NCBI RefSeq assembly: GCF_000350225.1
Contig: NW_005178809.1
Coordinates: 976,878 to 1,040,877 of the forward strand
Direction of reading: 5' to 3'
Length of the DNA stretch: 64,000 nucleotides
Source: Chondrus crispus
Lineage: Eukaryota > Rhodophyta > Florideophyceae > Gigartinales > Gigartinaceae
The translations under genes were made by a program, and so were the position numbers. Below the pieces are notes generated by a model, which saw only the letters and a list, made by a program, of their open reading frames with translations, was not told the DNA's origin and made no database searches. Each line of letters starts with the position of its first letter. Position 1 is the first letter of the stretch. Below are positions 22,949 to 33,347 of this stretch, piece by piece.

Positions 22949-23441
22949 TCAACGTCTGGCGCCGCGTCCATAGGCGGTGTCATCACTCAGACTTGACGTG
23001 CCGGCACCAAGGGACGGTGTTGAGCAAGTGGTGGAGGGCAACGATGGCGGCGGCGGCGATGAAGAAGGATGACAGGAACGTGGGGTCTCTGTGGACGAGG
23101 CAGGACGCGGAGGGGATAACAGAGCAGTCGCGTGGAGGGCACGCGACTTCGGGGTTGGCGCAGGAGCGGGCGCGGTTACCGAGCAGGGCGGCGGGTTGGC
23201 AGAGTGGCGCAGGTTGTGGCCGTCGGAGTGCCAGTAAGCGAAGATTGCGTGCGAGCGGTTCGACGGGAAGACGGAGAACCAGGCAGGCGAGATGGAGCAG
23301 GCGTTGGCCGCGAGGGGGAAGTGCAGCGGGTTGGAGAAGGTCGGCTGGACGGCGCAGCGCTTGCCGTGCCGCTTGTAGGATAATGGATGGCAGGTACTCA
23401 ATTTTTGAATTTCCCGCACGGGTGGAGACTATAGTCCCCAC
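22949..23441 (-). pseudogene. Unrecognised Cys/His-containing protein fragment
   Basis: A minus-strand frame from the palindrome reads 'STCHPLSYKRHGKRCAV', 'ANACSISPAWFSVFPSN', 'AIFAYWHSDGHNLR', then a Pro-rich tail. In the neighbouring frame a hydrophobic helix 'FLSSFFIAAAAIVALHHLL' follows, so a membrane-anchored secreted domain with one frameshift is conceivable. No family named. Confidence 0.3.
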
Positions 23442-23456
23442 CCGTGCGGGAAATTC
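23407..23456. repeat. 50-bp near-perfect palindrome
   Basis: Arms 23407-23425 and 23438-23456 ('gaatttcccgcacgggtgg' and its exact complement) are 19/19. The centre 'actatagt' is itself palindromic, leaving one mismatched pair. It can form a cruciform or a very stable hairpin. Confidence 0.95.
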
Positions 23457-24223
23457 ATAAATTTCTGGATGTGTTCAGAAACGGCGACCACGGCGGCGGG
23501 AGGGGAGGATGGGTAAGCGATGGGCATACACGTGCACCCCTGTTTGGCTCGCCGCTGGCGCGCCTTTTCGCGGCTCTTTCGGTCTTTTTTCTTTGGCGTG
23601 GAGGCCCGCGCCCGCTTAGCCGCGATAGCGGCGCGGCGGGGACGCACGTTGGCGCGGGCTTATCATAACGCTTTGCTTTGTCTTTGTCGCTCTCTCTCGA
23701 TGCCCGGTCCTCGCTCGCATCCCGGAGAGAGGCGCCCCAAAACGCGCTCGCTCTCTCTCCCTGCCCTGTCCTCACTCGCGTCCCCGACAGAGGCGCCTCA
23801 GAAGGCGGTGGACCCCGTGGAAGCCGCGCGCCCCGCTGCGCCCGCGTATGAGCACCTGCCACCCGCAAGACCCCGCGCGACAAACAGGAGCTTTGCCGGC
23901 GCAGCAGCTCGCCTGTCACCCGGCGTCGGCACCCGGCATCGTCACCCGCCGTCGCTCACACGCCTCCCGGGCAAAAGTCCACAGGGACGGTGAGTCAGAG
24001 GGTGACGCCAGCACGGGGCGTGAGGGAGAGAGTGGTGGCGCCCCAACACTGATAAAATAAATTAAAAATTTACTGTAGTTAGTACATCGCTGGACTGCTC
24101 TTTCTGTACACTCGTCGATTCTTCATGTCGCCATCACCACAGCCGAGAGACCTTCCCCAACAACAACAACAAAAAGGTCCCCCCGCGCTCCCGCTTCCCG
24201 CGTCCTATCTACACGCACCCCGC
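23457..24223. other. GC-rich spacer with a diverged internal duplication
   Basis: No supported gene. Blocks around 23700-23740 and 23765-23800 (cgcatcccggagagaggcgcc / cgcgtccccgacagaggcgcc type) are a diverged tandem duplication of about 65 bp. Ends in the 3' part of the dehydrogenase relic. Confidence 0.45.
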
Positions 24224-25321
24224 TCACACCTTCAAGTACAGGTACTCATACCCGAAGCTCTGCGAGCGCTTGCCAAACCGCTTGGCGACCACCACCGTGC
24301 GCCCCTTTCCTGGCGGCGCCACGCACGTGAAGCTGCGCCCCTTTTTAAAGTTTCACACCCCGCGGCACGGCTTCCCGCCCACCGTCGCCGTCAGCGGCCC
24401 GCGCAGATTCTACCCGGTCACCGTGATCACGTTACCGCCGCGCTTCGGCCCGCGGAACGGGTTGACGATCGTCACCACCCACCGCCCGGGGTTCTTTTCG
24501 TTGGGCAGCAGCACGGCCACCTTGCCCTGGTACACGCGAGTCATCACCACCCCGCCCGTGGGCGACATCGCCGCCGTCAGCCCCGTGTGCTTGGTCAGCT
24601 CGAACACCGACCGCACCGTCCCCCGCCGGTTCAGCCGCACGCGGAACACCTGCCCGGCCCCGGACACCGCAAACTTGCTGGCGAGCAAGTCCCCCCGCAT
24701 CTGCGCCCGAAACGTGTTCGCAATGTACTCGATCAGCCCGTCCGTGCTCGACTACAACGTCGCGATGTGCCGCTCGTATCCACGCATCTTCTTCTGCGGT
24801 GGTCGGTGCACGCACTGCCGCCGGTCAAACCGCCCACGGTTCCGGTTGGCGTACCCGTGAAACCCACCGCGCCGCACCTTCTTCAGCGTTTCCGGCTCGG
24901 TAGCAACCGGCCCGGCCCCCTTGCAGCTCGTGCTCCGCGCACCAAACTTTGCGTTCGCTCCGTTATCTGTCCCGTAGATGTGCCCGTTCGAATGGGCCAC
25001 TGAGCAAAACGAGTTTCGCAGTTCGGCCTCGTACACCCACACGTCTCCCCCGACCTTGCGCGTGGTCCCGGGCTTCTTGTACTGGTTGTACCTAATTCTC
25101 CCGTAGAACGTTCTCTTCATGATCGGTGCTTGAAGCATTGCGCCCGAGAGCGGCGAGTCTGGCACACCTCCGGGCGGGTCACCAGGCTGGCTTACGCCCG
25201 CGTTCGCCCCTCCTCCGACCGTCACCAGCAGGTTTCCATAGTGATCAAACGTCATTCCATTCAGAGAGTGGTCATGATTGGAGACCGTTCGTCCGACACC
25301 ACCCCACATCGTCACACACAT
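24224..25321 (-). pseudogene. Glucose/sorbosone dehydrogenase-like beta-propeller (HIPL/GSDH), three in-frame stops
   Basis: One frame runs 366 codons from ATG 25321 to TGA 24224 with internal TAG at 24752-24754, TAG at 24410-24412 and TGA at 24353-24355 and no frameshift. 'NHDHSLNGMTFDHYGNLLV' and 'VGGGANAGVSQPGDPP' are the family's propeller signature; 'GDVWVYEAELRNSFC', 'HIYGTDNGANAKFG' and 'RRGGFHGYANRNRG' follow the PQQ-dependent sugar dehydrogenase/hedgehog-interacting-like pattern. The N-terminal blades are missing upstream of 25321. Related proteins oxidise sugars, often secreted. Decay by base substitution only sets this relic apart from its frameshifted neighbours. Confidence 0.65.
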
Positions 25322-26795
25322 TAAGCCCTGCCGCCGCTGTGGCGGCAGGGGCCGCCAGCGCCGGAACCTCGTCGTCCGCCGAGGGGTGAGAACAGTAGAG
25401 AAAGACTCTTAACTATGTTATATTGCGACAACCCGGAGGGCGGGCGAGGCCACAGAGCGGCCGTCGCCGCCCACCGAATTAGTGCACCGGAGTGCCAACT
25501 GTAGTCCAGTATTCTTAGTATCCTTCCCCTCTCATACCTCAACCATCGCCCCATCGACAATTCCCCTACAAGATTTACCAGTTGTAGAATGTGATCGCCC
25601 CTTTTATTTTCCTACCCTGTGAGCTCCTATCGCTCTTTTTTTACCCTGCATCCGACCTACATCCGGCCCGGTGACCAAGGCTAGATTTGCACATCCTGTT
25701 TCACATCCGGCGCGTCATGCCACAGCGGGTAACATGGGGGGTAACATTCGGGCGAGCGGCAAAATCAAGCAACCTGGAGCCATTTGGTACCACAGCGCTG
25801 CCAGCATAGCCACGTGTGCTCAATTTGGCCGGTTGCGCGGCCCCGGGTGCGCGCCTGTTACCCGGCGCTTGCGGCGCCCATCTCTGTTACCCGCACCGAG
25901 GATGCCGGTTGCTGAATGCGAGTTGCTGATAGAGTCGCGATCAGGAGAATAGGTCCTGCGCGGTCATCCGCTCCGAGACGTTCTAGCCCTGGCCCCGTCT
26001 CATTTTTGTCCCTGGTGTTGTGTCCATGACTCAGCTCGCCTGGTATGCCGTGTTGTAGCGCATTTTTATTCGTTTAAATATCATTGGTGCGCCACTGCCA
26101 ACAGTAGACGAAGCATGATGGAATCGCTACGGGAAATACCTGTCACTGTAAGTCCAGTTATGCTTGTGACTACGTCTTTCCAAAACTTGCACGGACGTTT
26201 ATAGTTTCGCCTAAAATTTCCGCAAACGTTTTGGCAATTGTTTGCCGATTCTTTTCGGTTTTGTGGAAAAGTGGCTCAGTTGGAAGATATCATTACAGCC
26301 AGTCGAGCTGTTTACAAATTGCTTACGTATGGAAAAGCATACGTGCTCGCACGAGCACCAGATCATCACCTCGAGGACCTTTTCATGATTTACTCGTAGA
26401 ATATGACCGCCCCCAATAAACGGACAGCTATTGATGAAGGAGACTGGTAGTGTAATGCCAGGGTGCACGTCTCCAGAATGTTTCTGAGTTTCGCAGAAAA
26501 AGTTGCTCAAATTTTCGGCAGCACTTTGGGAACCTTTGAAACTTCAGAAACATTCATCAACCTTTTCAAAGATGCCGGATCGCATTACAGCTCCGATCGA
26601 GGGTGGATGGAAATATTCCATCATTGAGGCCTTGCTTGCAGGATCCAACAAAATCCACCACCGGGACCAATGGGAGTGCCATTTGAGGCGCATATCAGAA
26701 AAATCAATTGTCAACCAGGATTTGACGGAGCCATGAGCCCTGGTAATTGGGACCAAATTTGTATGGCTCTGGGTCACAGACTCTGGTGCTCAGGG
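25322..26795. other. Intergenic, no supported gene
   Basis: GC-rich at the left with a local hairpin (ggcggcaggggccgcc, 25340s), AT-richer to the right. Short frames only. Ends at the caggg target duplication (26791-26795) of element E4. Confidence 0.4.
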
Positions 26796-27289
26796 TTTAG
26801 CGGTGCGCAGGGTTATTAAAATGAACAGAGTGACTTACGTGTGTTGAATGGTTTGCGAACCGGTTCTTAAGTTGGACACACTTGGGGTTGCAGGTTGGGT
26901 GGCTCTCAGGGTTAGGAAGTCGTTGTGCCTGGCCCCTTTTGCTTTCCCCGTCCGAACGCCGCGCATTTTATAGAAATCGTAGCTGAAACCTAGATCAATA
27001 CAGTACCTGCTACACTATAATTAACTATCCTTTCATTCTACAACTAGTCTCCATACAGTCGCTTATGTCCTTGCCTTCAATCTCCCCGACCATCCTCTTT
27101 AGTACTAGTGGATACTGTACTCCTCCTTTGACAATTCTTTTAGGTATTGCAAAGAAATTATGTTGTAGTTCTATGCCATCCTTTTAAAGAATGGAGGAGC
27201 CAGTCCATTCGGGAAGGACACGCGCAGTATGTTTATATAAAGTAAAATTACAAAGACATACATACTGTGCTTGTCCTTCAACCGTTACA
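26796..27289 (-). repeat. E4 3' LTR (494 bp)
   Basis: Starts TGTAACGG in element sense; ends CCGCTAAA, which departs from the usual CA end. The PPT (27290-27305 complement, 'aaagggggaggagt') directly precedes it. Confidence 0.92.
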
Positions 27290-27310
27290 ACTCCTCCCCC
27301 TTTAAGATGG

Positions 27311-27841
27311 TTATTCGTCCTCGAATAAGCTTGGAGGTGGGTAGGTGATGGAGTCGAGGTAACGTTGAATAGAAAGCTTGTGGCTTGGAAGGTCTTGTTC
27401 GTCAATCCATTTGTCTTGAAGTGTGTTTCCTGAGTTTTCTGATACTAAGAAATCGATAGAGTCTTGAGTGCTGCGGTGGGAAATGATGTCAATTGTAGGC
27501 GGCATCTTGTCTTCGGTCTGAAATGTAGACTCGCGACCGATAGTTCTTCTATGTTGATGATTGTAGTATGGCTTGAGAAGAGATATGTGGAATGTAGGAT
27601 GAAGGTTTTGATATTTCTCTGGTAGTTGCAACTTGTATGCGTTTCCGGACGCTAGGATGTCGATGACTTCGAATGGTCCAATGTACTTCGGTGATAACTT
27701 TTTGCTTCTTCCTGTCTTGAGTGGTAAGTTCTTCGTCGAGAGCATTACTTGGTCTCCTAGGTGAAATGAATGATCTCTTCTGTGTTTGTTGACTTGTTCG
27801 GCGTTTCGTTCGTTCCAAGCTGTGATGGACAGCTTTGCCAT
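27311..27841 (-). CDS. E4 integrase C-terminus with chromodomain-like tail
   Basis: 176 codons following the TAA at 27842-27844 in the same frame. Contains the gypsy integrase C-terminal GPY/F-type block ('LSPKYIGPFEVID', 'LPEKYQNLHPTFHISLLKPY') and a degenerate chromodomain-like stretch 'DFLVSENSGNTLQDKWIDEQ'. In chromoviruses this module steers insertion to particular chromatin. It was once joined to the integrase core upstream. Confidence 0.75.
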   Translation of the reverse strand: MAKLSITAWNERNAEQVNKHRRDHSFHLGDQVMLSTKNLPLKTGRSKKLSPKYIGPFEVIDILASGNAYKLQLPEKYQNLHPTFHISLLKPYYNHQHRRTIGRESTFQTEDKMPPTIDIISHRSTQDSIDFLVSENSGNTLQDKWIDEQDLPSHKLSIQRYLDSITYPPPSLFEDE

Positions 27842-28764
27842 TTAATTAGCTCTTCTTATGTTCTCCAAAAACCTTTGTGTGGTCACAGTAGGTGTTTCTG
27901 ATCCATCAGAGTCGAGGAAGTCAGAAACAGAGAGTGGGTGCTGACCATACTCTAGGAAAAAAGGAGTTTGTTTAGTTGTGTCACTTATGTGATTGTTGTA
28001 CGAAAACTCGAGTCCTGGTAGGTGTTTACTCCAGTCTCTTTGCGTATAGCTAACAAATCCACGTAGCATTTCTTGCAATGTTCTGAATGCCCTTTCTGAT
28101 TGTCCGTCAGTTTGAAGATGGAAGGCGGTTGATAAGTTTAACTTGACTCGTAGTAGCTTCATGATTTCCTTCCATAAAGTGCTTGTGAATCTTGTGTCAC
28201 GGGCTGATATTATCTTTCTTGGAAGACCGTGATGTTTGTATATCTCGTTGTAGAACAACCCTGCTGTATCTTTGGCAGTATGGTTTGATTCAATTGGAAT
28301 GAAATGCGTGTGTTTCGAGAGTTTGTCCACAACAAAAAGTATAGCAGTTTTGTTCGTATTCGTCCTCGGGAGATCGAATATGAAGTCCGTAGATATCTGT
28401 TCCCATTTCTTTAGTAGTGGCGGAAATGGTCTGAATTTCCCAGTTTGTTCTGGGTTAGGCTTTTGGCTTCTTGCCACTTTGGGCATGTCTTGATGTATTC
28501 GTGTAGTTCTTTGTTCATGCTAGGCCAATAAAAATGTCTCCTGACATATTGTAAGGTCTTTTTGAATCCTCGATGTGCACCAAAGAGAGATTCGTGATTG
28601 TCGTGCAACACGATTTCTCTGATCTTTCCTTTCGGAATACAGAGCCTATTCTCAAACTAAAGGCGGTTTTTGTTCTTACTGAACGGAGCAGTTGGGGTTT
28701 CAAACGCCTTCTTGAAATCGGGGTGCTTTCTGTACTCTCGTTCAAGGCTTTTGAGAATATTTTC
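27842..28764 (-). pseudogene. E4 integrase core, zinc part frameshifted
   Basis: The core (28486-27845) is open: 'ISTDFIFDLP' (first Asp), 'IISARDTRFTS' (second Asp in an atypical SARD instead of SDRD), 'QTDGQSERAFRTLQEML' (Glu). The zinc motif upstream ('LFGAHRGFKKTLQYV', 'YIKTCPKWQ') is in other frames, so two to three shifts separate it from RNase H. The TAA at 27842 separates it from the C-terminal module. Confidence 0.78.
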
Positions 28765-28830
28765 ATCCACCTTTACCGGTGTAAATGCCATCAACTGTTT
28801 CACAACACTTGCTGATGTCTGGTGCACTTC

Positions 28831-30712
28831 CTAGTACTGTCTCGATAATGCATCAGTTACTGTATTCTGCTTTCCCTTGATGTAATCAATGTGGTAGTCG
28901 AACTCTTGCATGAATTCAACCCATCTGGCTTGTTTTCGGGATAAGGTTCGTTGTGAATCCAAGTATTTCAATGGGTGATGGTCAGTCAGTATCTTAAACT
29001 TTGAGCCGTGTAGGTATGGTCTCCAAGTTTGTAAAGAGTACACAATAGCAAGAAGTTCTCTTTCATGTGTACTGTATCCTTGTTCTGCTTTATTCAGTTT
29101 CCGTGAAGCGTATGCTACTGGGCGGCATCCGGTTTCGTCAGTTTGCGTCAAGACAGCACCAACACCTGTTTGAGATGCGTCAGAAGTTACTTCATACCGT
29201 AAACTGGGATCTGCATATCGAAGTATGGGAGCCTCTGTTAGTTTGCTCTTCAGTTCTTCAAATGATTTTTTGTGATGGCCCCCACTGAAAAGGTGTACCT
29301 TTTCTTGTTAGATTAGATAAAGGAGTTGCTATCGTCGCAAAGTCCTTTACAAATCTCCGGTAGTAGTTACAAAGACCAAGAAAGCTTTGAATTTGCTTTA
29401 CATTACCAGGAGCTTCCCATTTTTGAACAGCTTCAATCTTCCTTGGGTTCAATTAAATACCATTCTCACTTATTATGTGGCCAAGATACTCAAGATTATG
29501 ACAAAGGAATTTACACTTTGAAAGCTTTCCGTATAGTTGATGCTCCTTCAATATTTGCAGTATTGTCCTAAGATGGTTCAGATGATCCTCTTTCGTTTTA
29601 CTGTAGATAAGGATGTCGTCTAAGTAGACAAGGACAAACTTATCTAAGTGTGGTATGAAAATATTGTTCATGAGTGTCTGGAAGCATCCTGGAGCCCCTG
29701 TTAATCCAAAGGGCGTTACTAGGTATTCGTATTGACCATATCTAGTCCAGAATGCTGTCTTTTGAATATCAGCATCCCTCAACCTTATTTGATGATACCC
29801 GGATCTTAGATCAATGGTGGAGAAGTATTTCGATCCTCCTACTTGATCCCATACTTCATCGATTCTCGGTAAGGGTACTTGGTTCTTAATAGTCTGTTTG
29901 TTGAGTGCTCGATAATCGATGCACATTCTTAGGCCACCGTCTTTCTTGGGAGTGAACAGGACAGGGCTACCCCAAGGACTTATACTTGGGCGTATGAATC
30001 CATTTTCAAGGGCTTCTTCTAGCTGGTTCTTCATTTCTTCCAGCTCTTTTCTTGAAAGTTTATAGATGGGACCCGTTTTGGGTCTTGCATCCATTTCTAA
30101 GTCTATTCTCATTTCAACGGATCTTTTCGGAGGCAATCCTTTAGGCAGATCCTGCGGGAATACGCATCTGTATTCTCCCAGGAGTCTGTCTAACTGTTTC
30201 ATGTAATCGTCCTTTTCACGAGTCTCTATAGTATTTTCTCCTTCCTCTTGAGAAGGTTTCAATACGACATGATATATGGTGCTTTTCTGCTTTTTCGCTA
30301 ACCTCACGAACTGTTTACTCGTAAGCATGTATGTCAGGCGGGCTTCCCCACGCTTATGAGCCTCTGCGTCCAGAGTTATTAACTTTTCTTCCTGTTTAAG
30401 GAGCATACGGTTCATTTTCCAATCGATTAAAGGGTTGGCTTCGGATAACCACGCTTTGCCTAGGATTAAGTCGTAAGCAATCCAGTCCACCACGTATGGC
30501 CGTACGGTAATGGTAGCTTCCCCAATCCGTATGATAAGGTTCTCGCAACACCGTTCCATAGGAACAAGTGTTCGGTCCCATAGTTCTGCACTCAGGTTAG
30601 TATTCTCCTTTCTCAACTTCAATTTCTCTGCATATGCCTTTGATATTACTATTTCTTCGCACCAACTGTCTACCAGAATAGTGCGACGGCAATTGTCGGT
30701 TGCATCTTGCAC
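28831..30712 (-). pseudogene. E4 protease-RT-RNase H, broken by TAA and a frameshift
   Basis: Codons 30712-29456 are open. The protease motif reads '[13 protein letters not shown]', DSW instead of DSG. RT: '[16 protein letters not shown]', '[11 protein letters not shown]', '[11 protein letters not shown]' and the thumb '[16 protein letters not shown]'. TAA at 29453-29455 then interrupts 'ENGI-LNPRKIEAVQKW'. After a frame change near 29265, RNase H follows (29151-28831: 'GCRPVAYASRKLNKAE', 'ERELLAIVYSLQTWRPYL', 'ILTDHHPLKYL'). Confidence 0.85.
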
Positions 30713-30929
30713 CTCCCCGTTGAATACTAGTAGAGCTTGCCTCTTTGTATTTCTTCTCTTCTTGTACGGTGAGAATGTACATACTTTGACCGACTCTTTA
30801 CCGTTGTTCTCTCTTGAATACTGCTTCTTTTTGTCTTTTTGTTTTTATCATTTTTTTGTGTTTTTGTAGTTTTGTCTTCGGCTATAGTACATTTATCCGC
30901 CAATGTGCCGACTTCATTTAACGGAACAA

Positions 30930-31832
30930 CTAGTTTTTCTTTTGGGTGAACGCGTTAGGTCTAGGCCTCTGATTGTTGTAGTGGTTTCTGGCTATGCAGT
31001 TTTGTTTACCACAGACGAAGCATAACCTATGCTCAATTCTTCGCGATTTTTCTGCTGGGGACAGTTTTGTACTTCTGCGCGGTTGCATGTTCCCAATTTG
31101 CATTGGTGTAGGCGCAGAGGAGAAATTAGGCGTTGATCTTGCGAATCCAAAGTAGTTTTGACCAGTATTGAAGAGACTATCAAGTCTGTCCGCAATTTTC
31201 ATAGCGTCTTGTAATGATTGTGGTTCCGCCCGCTCGACCTCGATTCTTGTGCGGGTCTTAAGTCCCTGGCTGTAGTGGAATATCTGTTCCGCAGATGTCA
31301 TACTTGGGATCTGCAAGAGCCATCTTGAGAACTCTCCATTATATTCCCGGACTAAGGTTACCTTGCCCATTTGTTTTAGATCACTCAACATTTTTCTTGC
31401 GGTCAACTCTCTGTTCACAGGTTCAAAATAGTTTAATAGTTCTTTTTGAAACTCATCATATGATGTTATAGCATTGTCATTTAGGTTTGCTAACTCCCAC
31501 CATTGTAGTCCTGCACCCGTCATATAGCTTACGGCATAGTTGATTTTTGTATTGTCATCGATTGTATTGCTGTGCGCTGCAAAAATATTTGCTATACTTT
31601 TCAACCAGCTTCGGGCATTTTCACCGTTGAACTTTTCAGGTTGGCCAGTTTTTAACAAAAGGCTATTGCTATTGCTATTCGTGGTATTTACGTTAGAAAT
31701 AGATTGGGTGGCGATAGCAACAGCTCGATTTGTCTGAGCTATTTGCTCCTGTAATGACTGATTAGCTTGAGCTACTTGCTGGCGGAGAGAGCTGATCTCA
31801 TTTTGCATTTGGATTATTGAATCTGGCTCCAT
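30930..31832 (-). CDS. E4 gag
   Basis: 300 intact codons. A coiled-coil-prone Gln-rich N-terminus (1-40), then the retrotransposon gag core 'WLKSIANIFAAH' to 'LQWWEL', 'FQKELLNYF' and 'LSDLKQMGKVTLVREYNGEF', and near the C-terminus a Cys/His knuckle 'CFVCGKQNCIARNHY'. It forms the particle that packages element RNA. It is separated from pol by about 220 bp of T-rich sequence (30713-30929). Confidence 0.88.
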   Translation of the reverse strand: MEPDSIIQMQNEISSLRQQVAQANQSLQEQIAQTNRAVAIATQSISNVNTTNSNSNSLLLKTGQPEKFNGENARSWLKSIANIFAAHSNTIDDNTKINYAVSYMTGAGLQWWELANLNDNAITSYDEFQKELLNYFEPVNRELTARKMLSDLKQMGKVTLVREYNGEFSRWLLQIPSMTSAEQIFHYSQGLKTRTRIEVERAEPQSLQDAMKIADRLDSLFNTGQNYFGFARSTPNFSSAPTPMQIGNMQPRRSTKLSPAEKSRRIEHRLCFVCGKQNCIARNHYNNQRPRPNAFTQKKN

Positions 31833-31908
31833 AGTGTACAGCAGACAATTTTGAAATTTTCAAACAAGGCAATTTTTTAATGCAAAATTTCTACTGTAGT
31901 CAATACCT

Positions 31909-32541
31909 CTAAATTGAACGTTTGGAGTATTTCTTGAAGTGAACCAAGGTCTTCGATAGTACACCGGGGTTCGTTCTCCTCGGTTTAGTAACCTTGGTCC
32001 AACGTCCAATCACGCCCTTGCTCGATGCCAAGTGTACTAGTCGATGTAGTTCCTTGACACGGCGGCGGTGCTCGTCTTCAACCTTATGCGCGTTGAACAA
32101 TAAGGCGTTCCTGTAGTTCGTATGACAAAAATCGCACTTTATTGTAAGGATATTGGAGTGCTCGCCGTTAAGGTTTTCCACAGGAGGGCCGAATCCACGT
32201 CTTAAAATGAGGTGCCTTATATGGGACTAAGACCGGTTGTGCTCCGGCCACAATTGGTTGGACGGCTTGTTAAGTTGACAAGTGGAGCACTTCTCTCCAC
32301 TAGGTCCTGCGTTACCCGATGGTAGCTCGAAGGTAGCCCCACCGTCGAGCTCACCCTTTTCCAGAGCAATATTAAGGAGTAACTCTTTTTCAGCGGGCAG
32401 CGGTGTTGCCTTGTTAGCCGAGGTAGATTGGCTCTGAGCTTGAATTTCGCCTTGTTTTTCGACGATAATGGGCTCCGGCTCGCTATTGATGCTGCCTGTG
32501 CCACGTGTGGAATCTGCGCTGTTGGTGTTGATTTCGCACAC
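31909..32541 (-). CDS. E4 leader ORF before gag, zinc-finger motifs, one TAG
   Basis: In element sense this sits between the PBS and gag, in the same orientation. The first part (32541-32227) starts 'MCEINTNSADSTRGTG' and ends with a CxxC pair 'CSTCQLNKP'. TAG at 32224-32226 follows, then the same frame runs on to 31909 with a C2H2-like finger 'CDFCHTNYRNALLFNAHKVE' and a basic tail 'TKVTKPRRTNPG'. Read through TAG it is about 210 residues. Most gypsy elements have no ORF here. It may bind nucleic acid or regulate the element, or it may be captured host coding sequence. No family recognised. Confidence 0.55.
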
Positions 32542-32581
32542 TGGAAATTTTTTGGTAAAAAATAGGCTTAGATCGATTTGG

Positions 32582-32594
32582 CGATGCTACCACT
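32582..32594 (-). promoter_or_regulatory. E4 primer-binding site
   Basis: In element sense 'tggtagcatcgcc' begins within three bases of the 5' LTR end; its complement ends in CCA as expected for a tRNA 3' terminus. The tRNA species was not identified. Confidence 0.7.
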
Positions 32595-33088
32595 TTTAGC
32601 GGTGCGCAGGGTTATTAAAATGAACAGAGTGATTTACGTGTGTTGAATGGTTTGCGAACCGGTTCTTAAGTTGGACACACTTGGGGTTGCAGGTTGGGTG
32701 GCTCTCAGGGTTACGAAGTCGTTGTGCCTGGCCCCTTTTGCTTTCCCCGTCCGAACGCCGCGCATTTTATAGAAATCGTAGCTGAAACCTAGAACAATAC
32801 AGTACCTGCTACACTACAATTAACTATCCTTTCACTCTACAACTAATCTCCATACAATCGCTTATGTCCTTGCCTTCAATCTCCCCGACCATCCTCTTTA
32901 GTTCTAGTGGATACTGTACTCCTCCTTTGACAATTCTTTTAGGTATTGCATAGAAATTATGTTGTAGTTCTATGCCATCCTTTTAAAGAATGGAGGAGCC
33001 AGTCCATTCGGGAAGAACATGCGCAGTATGTTTATATAAAGTAAAATTACAAAGACATACATACTGTGCTTGTCCTTCAACCGTTACA
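32595..33088 (-). repeat. E4 5' LTR (494 bp)
   Basis: Pair of 26796-27289. A handful of substitutions separate the two. Confidence 0.92.
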
Positions 33089-33235
33089 CAGGGCCATTAT
33101 TGCGACGTATTCTCCTGAATGCGACTCTGATAGTCTTACATTGAGACAAGGGTACATCTTGTTTACCGAGTATCGATCACGGATCTAATTGTGAGATCGA
33201 TTCTCACAACTGTACGTGTACACTACTGTACCAAC

Positions 33236-33347
33236 TGATGAATCTTAATCCTCATGGGGGTGTCTTTACTCGTGGTCGCCGTCTCGTGGGTCTAAGTACC
33301 GCTGGTGACAGACTGTAATGCTGACAGTCTGTCCTTGCGGTCGGTCA
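33236..33347 (-). repeat. E3 3' LTR (112 bp)
   Basis: Element sense TGACCG...TCATCA. Contains a 10-bp hairpin 'gacagactgt' / 'acagtctgtc' and 'gcgac.acgagtaaa'. Confidence 0.92.

Larger units (their letters stand above)
26796..33088 (-). mobile_element. Ty3/gypsy LTR retrotransposon E4 (minus), chromovirus-like
   Basis: 6293 bp. LTRs 26796-27289 and 32595-33088 are both 494 bp, about 98% identical, flanked by a perfect caggg duplication (26791-26795, 33089-33093). In element sense: 5' LTR, PBS tggtagcatcgcc, a leader ORF with zinc-finger motifs, gag, pol in protease-RT-RNaseH-integrase order with a chromodomain-like C-terminus, PPT aaagggggaggag, 3' LTR. Several frames are broken. Confidence 0.93.

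Noticed and set aside
24125..25003. 292-codon plus frame
   Set aside because: Antisense to the dehydrogenase relic, His/Pro/Arg-rich, no domain.
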